DNA from: Bacteroidales bacterium
Lineage (GTDB): Bacteria; Bacteroidota; Bacteroidia; Bacteroidales; JAAYJT01
Assembly: GCA_014860575.1 (NCBI GenBank)
Contig: JACZJK010000005.1
Location: 186,001-250,000, forward strand
DNA: 64,000 bases
Reading direction: 5' to 3'
Shown here: positions 52,382 to 60,130 of the stretch, one piece after another
Position numbering within the stretch: the first letter of the stretch is position 1
How the letters are laid out: every line of letters starts with the position of its first letter
Notes under the pieces: generated by a model
Databases searched by the model: none
What the model saw: only the letters and a program-made list of their open reading frames with translations
Told to the model about the DNA's origin: nothing
Translations under genes and position numbers: made by a program

Positions 52382-53146
52382 CTACTGCAGGCTGCTGGAC
52401 AGTTTAACAAAATCGTCCACACTCAGCCGTTCAGCACGTTCACTCATGAAAGGCAGAGCAGCAGTGTCTTTATCTTTGATGATTGAAGAAAGCGCATTGC
52501 GCAAGGTTTTGCGACGCTGGTTAAAGGCGGTTTTTACGACGGCGGTAAAAAGGCTTTCATCGCATTCAAGCGTTTGCTTTTGATTTCGTGTGAGCCTTAT
52601 CACAGCAGATTTTACTTTGGGCGGTGGTATAAACACATTTTCATTTACCGTGAAAAGATATTCAATATCATACCATGCCTGCAACAAAACACTCATGATC
52701 CCATAGGTTTTGCTACCCGGCGGGGCGGCAATCCTTTCCGCAACTTCTTTTTGAACCATGCCCACAACTTCAGGAACCATATTGCGGTAATCCAGGACTT
52801 TAAATAAAATCTGGCTGGAAATATTGTAGGGGAAATTGCCAATGATGGCAAAAGGTTCTGAGAAAAAATCGTTCAGCTTACTTTTCAGAAAATCTGCATG
52901 GATAAGCCGGCCATGCATCACAGGAAAGTGATCGTGAAGGAAGGAAACGGATTCAGTATCAATTTCAATAGCCTTGAAATTCATATTTTCGTTTTCGAGT
53001 AAGAAGCGGGTAAGAATCCCGGTTCCCGGCCCGATCTCAAGCACATTGCTGCTCTCACCCGACAAACTTCCCGCAATCTTTCTCGCGATATTCTGATCAT
53101 GCAGAAAATGCTGGCCTAGATGTTTTTTGGGTCTGACGGGGAACAT
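52382..53146 (-). CDS. rsmA: 16S rRNA dimethyladenosine transferase
   Basis: RsmA (KsgA) dimethylates two adjacent adenines near the 3' end of 16S rRNA during small-subunit assembly. The 254-residue protein has KKHLGQHFL at the N-terminus, the SAM site LEIGPGTGILT, and the catalytic NFPYNISSQI. The C-terminal domain with FNQRRKTLRNAL is also present. It is transcribed toward the dCMP deaminase gene. The 258-bp region upstream contains an AT-rich repeat and a 22-bp tandem array. Confidence 0.96.
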   Translation of the reverse strand: MFPVRPKKHLGQHFLHDQNIARKIAGSLSGESSNVLEIGPGTGILTRFLLENENMNFKAIEIDTESVSFLHDHFPVMHGRLIHADFLKSKLNDFFSEPFAIIGNFPYNISSQILFKVLDYRNMVPEVVGMVQKEVAERIAAPPGSKTYGIMSVLLQAWYDIEYLFTVNENVFIPPPKVKSAVIRLTRNQKQTLECDESLFTAVVKTAFNQRRKTLRNALSSIIKDKDTAALPFMSERAERLSVDDFVKLSSSLQ

Positions 53147-53156
53147 GGGGGTGGTA

Positions 53157-53230
53157 GTATTCAGTGATCAGTAATCAGTATTTCAGTAATCGGTATTTGA
53201 ATTATGAATTTAGATTTATAATCAGTAATT
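53157..53230. repeat. AT-rich CAGTAATCAGT words upstream of rsmA
   Basis: CAGTGATCAGTAATCAGT, TTCAGTAATCGGT and AATCAGTAATTTC are drifted copies within 74 bp. They lie 11 bp upstream of the rsmA start codon. Confidence 0.55.
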
Positions 53231-53291
53231 TCATTCTGCTACTTTAATGCGATGCTTGCATCTGTAGCACTAGAATAATAGAACAACTGCC

Positions 53292-53394
53292 TGACAATCG
53301 TCTTACCACTGCATGACAATCGTATTACCACCGCATGACAACCTTCTGACCATTGAATGACAATTGTATGACCAGTGTTTGACCAATCTGTAAC
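53292..53394. repeat. 22-bp tandem repeat array built from 11-bp halves
   Basis: Four complete 22-bp units (53292-53313, 53314-53335, 53336-53357, 53358-53379) and part of a fifth follow without gaps. Each begins TGACAA and contains TTACCA or TGACCA after 11 bp, so the basic period is 11 bp. The array lies between the TPR gene stop (53405) and rsmA. There are no unique spacers and no ORF. Confidence 0.85.
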
Positions 53395-53404
53395 ACACTT
53401 TCCC

Positions 53405-55234
53405 CTAAACCACATCCCCCCGCAGCGCCCGGAAGCGTTGACGCGCGGGTGCAGCCTGAAGGCTGGCCGGGTATTTCAACAAAAGTTCTTTGTAGTATTC
53501 CATAGCTTGCTCCGGATCGTTAAGGTAAATTTCATACACTTCAGCAAGGCGGAACAAAGCCTTATCGGCAATCAAACCATCGGGGTATTGGGTCACAATT
53601 TGCTGAAGCTGATTGCCGGCTTCTGTGAATTCCAAACGCCTGATGCTGATCTCAGCCTTTTTAAATAGCACATCATCGTGAATGGCATGATAAGGATAAT
53701 TGGCAATCAATGAATCGAGCGTCATCATGGCCAGGTCATCGCGGTTGCGGTAGCTGTGTAGTTCCGCACGTGCAAAATACGACAAGGCTCCGAAAGTGCT
53801 GTCGGGATCCATATTATCCTTGATCACTAACGACAAGGCCATTGCATCGTTGGCAATGAGCTTTGAGGTTGCTGCCCGCAATACATTCAATTGTGCCCTG
53901 GCCCATACAAATTCGCCGATAAAGAACGATAATCTCGCGTTCCGGAATTTTGCCTCGTGGCCAATTGGTTCATTCGGAAATTCTTTTTCAACCTGCGAGT
54001 AAAGCAATGTAGCTTCCCATACATCTCCGGTAAAAAGCAGGATGTCAGCAAGGTCGAGTTTGCAGCCGGCCTGGTTTTGCTGCCCAATGCCAGCAATATC
54101 AAGCGCCTCATAAAGCAATTGAATGGCTTTGCCCGTGTCGTAAAGCTTGAATGCATAAAGGTTTGCCAGATCGCGTATCAATGCCACCGTGAAGCGGTTT
54201 TTGCCCAGTTCATCCAGTGTGTTCAGGTATCTCTTTTCGAGTTGAACTAAAAGCTCCTGATCAATCGGATAAGTGGAATTAAGGCGCTGGTATTCAGCAT
54301 TCAGGATTTCAATGCGGCTATGCAGATAATATCTGTTTTCTTCACCCCTGCCAATCAGATATTCGTAGGCTCGCACTGCAATATCGTACTCTTTGTTGGC
54401 AAGACTGAGTTGGGCGATGGAGAACACCCTGTCGCCGCTTTCATTGAACCTGCGGTCGAGGGCCACAGCCTGAGCATAAGCCGATTCAAAATCTTCCTGC
54501 TGTATGGCGAACCAAAGCATCAACTCAGAATATATTGGAACATCAGGATATTGCCTGATGCTTCTAAGCAGCGATGTACGAAGGTATTGGGTTCGCTTGC
54601 CGTCAATATCGGTTCTCATTGCGTTCTGAAAACGGTTCTGAATCTGGGAAATATTTGTGCCGTCAATCCTTATCTGGTTCAGATATTCGGTGACCATGTT
54701 CTCGAAATCGCCCATGCGGTCATAAAGATTTCCGAGTTCCATATGGAAACTGTACGAACCGCCAAGCAACTCTCTTCCTTTAAGATAAGCCTTGATGGCA
54801 TACTCATTTTCGAGCCGAATCATGAACGTATTTGCGGCTTCATTGATGATCCTCATGTCTGCATTCAGGCCTTTGATCACATCATCGTATTGGCGTTTAG
54901 CTTTTTCAGCTTCGCCATTGCTCATATATACGAAACCGAGGTCAATCTGATAGCGCAGGTTGTCGGGGTTTGTCCTGATTTGTTTGCGTGTTACCTGCTC
55001 TGCCTTTTTAAAGTTTTTTAGCTCGATAAGGCAACTGTAATAATAATGGTAAGTTACCTGAGATGGGTTTTTCTCATGAAGCTTTTCAAAAATAGTAAGG
55101 GCTTTTTCAAATTCCCGGTTACGGAAATATTCGGTTCCCAACTGCATATCGGTAGTTCTTGTCTGCGCTTTTGTTTCAGCAACTATGAGCGTTACCAGCG
55201 TGATAATAGTTAGAACCCTAAGAAAAAGCTTCAT
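53405..55234 (-). CDS. Exported TPR-repeat protein
   Basis: The 609-residue protein has a signal peptide (ending AETKAQ) and many TPR-like helix pairs spread from residue 30 to the end, for example TEYFRNREFEKALTIFEKLHEKNP and ADKALFRLAEVYEIYLNDPEQAMEYYKELL. It is probably a periplasmic scaffold, like the many TPR proteins of the phylum. It lies 15 bp downstream of serS and is probably co-transcribed with it. Confidence 0.88.
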   Translation of the reverse strand: MKLFLRVLTIITLVTLIVAETKAQTRTTDMQLGTEYFRNREFEKALTIFEKLHEKNPSQVTYHYYYSCLIELKNFKKAEQVTRKQIRTNPDNLRYQIDLGFVYMSNGEAEKAKRQYDDVIKGLNADMRIINEAANTFMIRLENEYAIKAYLKGRELLGGSYSFHMELGNLYDRMGDFENMVTEYLNQIRIDGTNISQIQNRFQNAMRTDIDGKRTQYLRTSLLRSIRQYPDVPIYSELMLWFAIQQEDFESAYAQAVALDRRFNESGDRVFSIAQLSLANKEYDIAVRAYEYLIGRGEENRYYLHSRIEILNAEYQRLNSTYPIDQELLVQLEKRYLNTLDELGKNRFTVALIRDLANLYAFKLYDTGKAIQLLYEALDIAGIGQQNQAGCKLDLADILLFTGDVWEATLLYSQVEKEFPNEPIGHEAKFRNARLSFFIGEFVWARAQLNVLRAATSKLIANDAMALSLVIKDNMDPDSTFGALSYFARAELHSYRNRDDLAMMTLDSLIANYPYHAIHDDVLFKKAEISIRRLEFTEAGNQLQQIVTQYPDGLIADKALFRLAEVYEIYLNDPEQAMEYYKELLLKYPASLQAAPARQRFRALRGDVV

Positions 55235-55249
55235 TTATTGTTTAGCTAG

Positions 55250-56521
55250 TTAATTAATGAGATCGTAACCCGTGTAAGGCTGCAATGCTGCTGGTATTCT
55301 GATCCCCGCTTCTGTCTGGTTATTTTCGAGCAATGCTGCCACTATACGGGGTAACGCCAAAGCGCTTCCGTTTAGTGTATGAACAAGACGCATCCGGCCT
55401 TGTTCATCTTTGAAACGTAATTTCATCCGGTTCGACTGGAATGTTTCAAAGTTTGAAACCGAACTAACCTCGAGCCAGCGCTGTTGTGCTGCAGAATAAA
55501 CTTCCATGTCGTAAGTAAGGGCAGATGTAAAACTCATATCGCCACCGCAAAGCTTCAGCACCCTGAAAGGCAATTCCAGTTTCCGCAAAAGCATGCACAC
55601 ATGTTCACGCATCTCTTCAAGGGTTTCGTATGATTTTTCCGGATGTTGAATCTGAACGATTTCAACTTTATCGAACTGGTGCAGGCGGTTCAAACCACGC
55701 ACATCTTTTCCGTACGAACCGGCTTCGCGACGGAAACAATTTGAATAGGCTACATTTTTAATGGGCAGATCGCTTTCTTTCACAATCTCATCGCGGTAAA
55801 AGTTTGTAACAGGCACTTCGGCGGTAGGGATCAGGTAAAGATTGTCTTCATTGATAAAATACATTTGCCCGTCCTTATCGGGCAATTGGCCGGTGCCATA
55901 GCCCGATGCCTCATTTACAAGCAAAGGCGGCTGGTACTCAATATAATCAGCGGCAATGGCCTGATCGAGGAAAAAGTTAATCAACGCTCTTTGTAAGCGT
56001 GCGCCTTCTCCACGGTAAACCGGGAATCCTGCCCCGGTGATTTTATTGCCAAGCTCAAAATCAACAATATCGTAGGTTTTGCAAAGATCCCAATGCGGAA
56101 CGGCTTCGCTGTAAAGTTCCGGGATGGTGCCTTCCTGATGGACTATTTCATTGTCCTCGGGAGTTTTGCCTGACTTTACAGAAGCGTGCGGGAGGTTCGG
56201 AAGTTGAACCAGGATTTTCTGAAGTTCGGTTTCAGCATCGCTGAGCTGATCGCCAAGGGTTTTTGCATGGGATTTCAGCGCAACTGTTTTTTCCTTCATT
56301 GCATTGGCTTCGTCTTTTTTGCCCGATTGGAATAGGGAGCCAATTTCCCTGGAAATGTTGTTGACCTCGGCAAGCGCCTGATCCATTTGGTTTTTGGTTT
56401 CCCGTCTTACTTTATCAATTGTCAGGATTTGTTCAATCAACTGGCTGGCCTGAAAATTTTTAACGGCCAATCTCTCTGAAATTTGTCCAGGATTTTCTCT
56501 GATAGCGTTGAGTTCTAACAT
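55250..56521 (-). CDS. serS: Seryl-tRNA synthetase
   Basis: The 423-residue class II synthetase has the N-terminal tRNA-binding coiled coil (residues 30-105, VRRETKNQMDQALAEVNN and following) and the catalytic core with motif 2 (FRREAGSYGKDVRGLNRLHQFDKVE) and motif 3 (NGSALALPRIVAALLENNQ). The coiled coil is of the usual bacterial length. A near -7 box TAATTTCG lies at 56546-56553 on the minus strand. The TPR gene follows in the same direction. Confidence 0.97.
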   Translation of the reverse strand: MLELNAIRENPGQISERLAVKNFQASQLIEQILTIDKVRRETKNQMDQALAEVNNISREIGSLFQSGKKDEANAMKEKTVALKSHAKTLGDQLSDAETELQKILVQLPNLPHASVKSGKTPEDNEIVHQEGTIPELYSEAVPHWDLCKTYDIVDFELGNKITGAGFPVYRGEGARLQRALINFFLDQAIAADYIEYQPPLLVNEASGYGTGQLPDKDGQMYFINEDNLYLIPTAEVPVTNFYRDEIVKESDLPIKNVAYSNCFRREAGSYGKDVRGLNRLHQFDKVEIVQIQHPEKSYETLEEMREHVCMLLRKLELPFRVLKLCGGDMSFTSALTYDMEVYSAAQQRWLEVSSVSNFETFQSNRMKLRFKDEQGRMRLVHTLNGSALALPRIVAALLENNQTEAGIRIPAALQPYTGYDLIN

Positions 56522-56545
56522 ATAGCTATATGATTATAAAGGCTG

Positions 56546-56553
56546 CGAAATTA
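56546..56553 (-). promoter_or_regulatory. Near-consensus -7 box of serS
   Basis: The minus strand reads TAATTTCG, seven of eight consensus positions counting the two free ones. It lies just after the rpmA terminator and 24 bp before the serS start codon. Confidence 0.4.
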
Positions 56554-56556
56554 GAT

Positions 56557-56584
56557 AAAAAAACCCGGCCTGAAACAAGCCGGG
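56557..56584 (-). terminator. Terminator of the rplU-rpmA operon
   Basis: On the minus strand CCCGGC pairs with GCCGGG around a 9-nt loop and is followed by seven T. Confidence 0.85.
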
Positions 56585-56624
56585 ATAAAGTATCTGAATA
56601 GGGGGGACAAAGCTGGTATCCCTG

Positions 56625-56888
56625 CTATTCCTGCATTTCGGGAAATACGGAAACGTATGATTTGTTATTTCTGCGTTTCTTGAATTCAACCTTGCCGTCG
56701 GCCATTGCAAACAAAGTATGATCTTTACCCATGCCTACGTTGATTCCGGGTGAGTGCACTGTGCCGCGCTGACGTACGATAATGTTACCGGCTGTGGCGA
56801 ATTGTCCGCCATAAATTTTAACGCCCAAGCGTTTGCTGTGCGATTCGCGACCGTTATTTGAACTACCGGCACCTTTCTTGTGAGCCAT
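56625..56888 (-). CDS. rpmA: 50S ribosomal protein L27
   Basis: The 87-residue protein starts [24 protein letters not shown] and contains [10 protein letters not shown], both diagnostic for L27, whose N-terminus reaches the peptidyl transferase centre. It lies 46 bp after rplU, the common L21-L27 pair, and is followed by a terminator. Confidence 0.98.
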   Translation of the reverse strand: MAHKKGAGSSNNGRESHSKRLGVKIYGGQFATAGNIIVRQRGTVHSPGINVGMGKDHTLFAMADGKVEFKKRRNNKSYVSVFPEMQE

Positions 56889-56934
56889 AATATCTTGTTT
56901 TTGTTCCTATTCGGGATGGTTAAACTTCAATTTA

Positions 56935-57246
56935 CTAAATAACGATACCTTCAATTTCAATTTTGCTCAGGTATTGCCTGTGCCCATTGAGTTTCTGATA
57001 TCCTTTTCTTCTTTTCTTTTTGAACACCAAAACCTTGTCGCCTTTCATGTGCTCAAGGATGGTAGCCGAAACGCTTGCGCCTTCAACTTTTGGGGTGCCA
57101 ACGGTAACGGTTCCACCGTTATCAACCAGCATTACATTTCCGAATTCAACTTTTGCGCCGGCTTCACCTTCAAGGCGATGGACAAAAAGTTTCTGGCCTT
57201 TTTCTACTTTAAACTGCTGGCCTGCTATATCAACAATTGCGATCAT
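56935..57246 (-). CDS. rplU: 50S ribosomal protein L21
   Basis: The 103-residue protein begins [18 protein letters not shown] and ends with the basic [26 protein letters not shown] segment of L21. An in-frame upstream extension of 13 residues is not conserved. A TAATTTTG box lies 36 bp before the start. The gene is first in the rplU-rpmA operon. Confidence 0.98.
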   Translation of the reverse strand: MIAIVDIAGQQFKVEKGQKLFVHRLEGEAGAKVEFGNVMLVDNGGTVTVGTPKVEGASVSATILEHMKGDKVLVFKKKRRKGYQKLNGHRQYLSKIEIEGIVI

Positions 57247-57282
57247 TATTACTTGCTTTAAGAGTTGTTGCAAAGTGGGGTG

Positions 57283-57290
57283 CAAAATTA
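57283..57290 (-). promoter_or_regulatory. TAnnTTTG -7 box of rplU
   Basis: The minus strand reads TAATTTTG followed by CACC, 36 bp before the rplU ATG. Confidence 0.58.
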
Positions 57291-57300
57291 GATAAAAAAA

Positions 57301-58260
57301 TCAAATACCAAAGCGGTTGGTGTAATTTTTTGTTTTTCTGATCAGAACACCAATGATTGGTAGTCGGCTGGGGTGTTTGGCGCTCACAAGAATAATCCCT
57401 GTAAGAACCAAAAGCACCCATAAGAGGTAACTCCAGCCTAATTTTTCTCCATCCAGGAAGCCCCACAACACAGCAATGATAGGAATCAGGTAAGTTACAG
57501 AGGAAGCAAAAACCGGATCAGTCATCTTTAGTAATTTGTTGAATAGCATCAATGCTAATGCGGTTCCACCAATAGCCAGAATTGCGACATAACCCAAACC
57601 TGTCAGGGCCTGTGGATGGTTTGAAAGCTTTAAAGTAAAGTCAGTGAAGGTGAAAAGGTAAATGAGAACCGGCAATCCTATGAGCATAAATGAAAGTGCA
57701 ACAATACCAATGGAGTCAACATCTTTGAGATAAGTCTTAATGATGTTTACATTGATGGCATAAAGAAGAGTAGCGATGATCACATAAATTGCATAACTGA
57801 ACTTGAATGAAAATTCTCCGCTTCCACTAACAGCAAGCAAACCCATGGCTCCAGCCATTCCAATGGCTACACCTAAAAAATTGAACCAGCGAAGTTTAAG
57901 TTTAAAGGCGATAATGCCAACCAGAACTGTAAACAAAGGTGTAAGGGAATTCAGGATTCCGGCTACCGAACTGTCAATCACTGTTTGGGCTTTTGCAAAT
58001 AAAAATGCTGGGGCGCCATTTCCAAGAATGCCAGCCAACAATAATATCAGCAAGGTTCGCGGTTTAATATTCTTTAATCTTGCAAGAGCAAAAGGCAGAA
58101 GAAATAAAAAGCTGATTACTATGCGCAATGCACCCACTTCGCTGCTTGAATAAACCAGCAACCCTTTTTTCATTAAGATGAATGAACTGCCCCAGGTTAG
58201 CCCGAGAAGGATTAAAATGAGCCAAGCATAAGTCTGAGCTGGTTTGGGTTCGGGGTTCAT
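57301..58260 (-). CDS. EamA/DMT-family transporter
   Basis: The 319-residue protein has about ten membrane helices arranged as two EamA repeats (the first starting LILLGLTWGSSFILMKKG, the second IYVIIATLLYAINVNIIKTYL). DMT permeases of this kind export metabolites or amino acids; the substrate cannot be predicted. The start at 58260 is preceded by a TACTTTTG box. It ends 11 bp before the rplU promoter. Confidence 0.92.
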   Translation of the reverse strand: MNPEPKPAQTYAWLILILLGLTWGSSFILMKKGLLVYSSSEVGALRIVISFLFLLPFALARLKNIKPRTLLILLLAGILGNGAPAFLFAKAQTVIDSSVAGILNSLTPLFTVLVGIIAFKLKLRWFNFLGVAIGMAGAMGLLAVSGSGEFSFKFSYAIYVIIATLLYAINVNIIKTYLKDVDSIGIVALSFMLIGLPVLIYLFTFTDFTLKLSNHPQALTGLGYVAILAIGGTALALMLFNKLLKMTDPVFASSVTYLIPIIAVLWGFLDGEKLGWSYLLWVLLVLTGIILVSAKHPSRLPIIGVLIRKTKNYTNRFGI

Positions 58261-58279
58261 AAATGATTTAAAAAGTTTG

Positions 58280-58287
58280 CAAAAGTA
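58280..58287 (-). promoter_or_regulatory. TAnnTTTG -7 box of the EamA gene
   Basis: The minus strand reads TACTTTTG followed by CAAAC, 19 bp before the ATG at 58260. Confidence 0.55.
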
Positions 58288-58429
58288 GTTTTAATTGCTG
58301 AAGGGAAGATGATTGGAATAAGGTTCATTCGGATTTATTTGAAAAATAAACTTTCAACCAATACAAAGCTGTGACCCAATTTGCAAACCGGCTTTATTGT
58401 CTCTATCTTCGTGTACTTTTTCCGTATTC

Positions 58430-59797
58430 ATGCAATCACTTAATATTATTCACTGGTGGTTTGGATTGATTTGCTTTTTCATGCTTATGAAAACATCAAC
58501 AGGGCAGGAGCAATATCAGATCCCGTACAATACCAGTGACATATTTATTGACGGGGATCTCAGCGATTGGAACCATTTCCTGTCAATTTTCTTTTCTGAT
58601 ACGCTCGCCCAGCTTTGTCCCGTTCCGGATCGTGCTCTAAAGGCTTTCTATGACGATAAAGTTGACTACACAAAAACCTGGCATCCACTTTCGAAAAACG
58701 ATATTGAGATTTGGATTTGCTGGAACGTAAATTTTCTTTTTTTAGCTTTCAAGGTAGAAGATGAGCATCTTTTCAGCGAAGTTAAACCTGCTGAAGATCG
58801 GTTCCCGATTCAACTGAATGATGGAATTGAATTATATATTGATGCGAAAAACGATAGCTATCGGAAAATGGACTTCAATGATTACCAGTTTTTGGTTGAT
58901 GTTTCAGGAAATAGCGTTGTTTACCGTGGCGATAAACAAAGGTTCAATATTGATACCGTACAGGTTCCAAAATTAGCAGGACAGAACATCTATTATGAAA
59001 CGGCCGTCCGGTATCTGAATAATACAGTGGGTTTTGAAACAGGCTACTTAGTTGAACTTGCCATTCCATTCGCTGCTATAGGCATGAGACCCGAAACCGG
59101 TCTTAAAATGAAAATTGATTTGTGTAATAATGATATTGATTACTCATTAGAAGGTGCACAAACCTACGCTGATACTGCTTTACGCTATTGGGCATTTAAT
59201 ATGAGCGGGTACAGCGATTTCGGTTTCCCGGAAACATGGAAAACGATGCAACTGGCCGGAGCTCCGGGCTATATCGAAAGGCTCAGTGCGGCCAAGATTA
59301 GCAGGTATTTTAAGATATATATTTCCGTGCTTGTGATTTCCATTTTAGTAATCAGCTTTTTGTTGATCCGCATGAGAAAATTGCACAAACTTCCGGCGCG
59401 TGAAGATCTGCATCCTCAATCAATATTATTTCTTGAGAAACCGGGCACGGCTCAATATGCCGTAAGTGATGACCAGAAAATCCTTCAACAAGCTACTGAT
59501 TTCATTAGCAGGAATAGTCATGAAACAATCAATTCAGAAATGCTTGCCAAACACCTTGGGGTTTCATTAAGAAAACTTCAACGCATTACACGTGAAGAAC
59601 TATCATGCACTCCAACCAATTTTATTTATATCCTTAAGCTTAATCTTGCTGCTGAGTTCCTGAGGCAAGGAAAAGCCAACGTATCTCAAACCGCCTATGA
59701 ATTTGGTTTTTCTGACCCCGGATATTTCACCCGCCTCTTTCACAAACACTTTGGCGTTTCACCGATTGAATATCTGGCCACCCACAGTTCTGCATAG
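58430..59797 (+). CDS. Membrane-anchored AraC-type regulator with CBM9-like sensor domain
   Basis: The 455-residue protein combines an N-terminal signal/anchor, a periplasmic domain (about 30-285) resembling family 9 carbohydrate-binding modules (FIDGDLSDW, LAFKVEDEHLF, NDGIELYIDAKND), one membrane helix (about 293-316) and a cytoplasmic AraC helix-turn-helix (about 365-450, ending YFTRLFHKHFGVSPIEYL). It could couple binding of a carbohydrate outside the cell to transcription, but this is inferred from the layout. ATG 58430 is preferred to a TTG at 58397. The large exported protein gene downstream is a possible target. Confidence 0.85.
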   Translation: MQSLNIIHWWFGLICFFMLMKTSTGQEQYQIPYNTSDIFIDGDLSDWNHFLSIFFSDTLAQLCPVPDRALKAFYDDKVDYTKTWHPLSKNDIEIWICWNVNFLFLAFKVEDEHLFSEVKPAEDRFPIQLNDGIELYIDAKNDSYRKMDFNDYQFLVDVSGNSVVYRGDKQRFNIDTVQVPKLAGQNIYYETAVRYLNNTVGFETGYLVELAIPFAAIGMRPETGLKMKIDLCNNDIDYSLEGAQTYADTALRYWAFNMSGYSDFGFPETWKTMQLAGAPGYIERLSAAKISRYFKIYISVLVISILVISFLLIRMRKLHKLPAREDLHPQSILFLEKPGTAQYAVSDDQKILQQATDFISRNSHETINSEMLAKHLGVSLRKLQRITREELSCTPTNFIYILKLNLAAEFLRQGKANVSQTAYEFGFSDPGYFTRLFHKHFGVSPIEYLATHSSA

Positions 59798-60130
59798 ATT
59801 GTGATGCAGTGATGCGGTAATACAGTAATACAGTAATACAGTGATGCAGTCTGTTCAAGCAATGCAGTAACCTTTGTTTTTTGCGGCCACAACTTACTCT
59901 ACCCAATCTTACTAACCCATACTTAAGGCGTATAAGCCATGGCTTCACAGCATCACTGCATTACAAGAATCTGTCGTTTTCATCCCAATCTCTGTCGCTA
60001 TTATCCACGTTTTTTTTTTTGTGCTGAAGTAGTTTCGTTCAGTCTTAGGAATGTCATGGACATGCTTTAAATATTGGCTCACACAAAAGGATTGCAACAA
60101 TTAACCCCCAAAATCATAGGAGAAAACATC
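59798..60130. repeat. Gap with reversed TGCAGTGATGC words and an 11-T run
   Basis: At 59801-59870 the CTGCATCACTG family occurs in reverse orientation (GATGCAGTGATGC, AATACAGTAATACAGT). A forward copy CAGCATCACTGCATTAC is at 59948-59965. A run of 11 T lies at 60010-60020. No gene is supported and no exact TAnnTTTG box was seen. Confidence 0.68.
60118..60123 (+). promoter_or_regulatory. Shine-Dalgarno sequence of the large exported protein
   Basis: AGGAGA lies 7 nt before the ATG at 60131 and fixes this start. Confidence 0.65.

Noticed and set aside
53292-53394. CRISPR array reading of the 22-bp tandem repeats
   Set aside because: Units are contiguous without spacers, only about four copies, and there are no cas genes.
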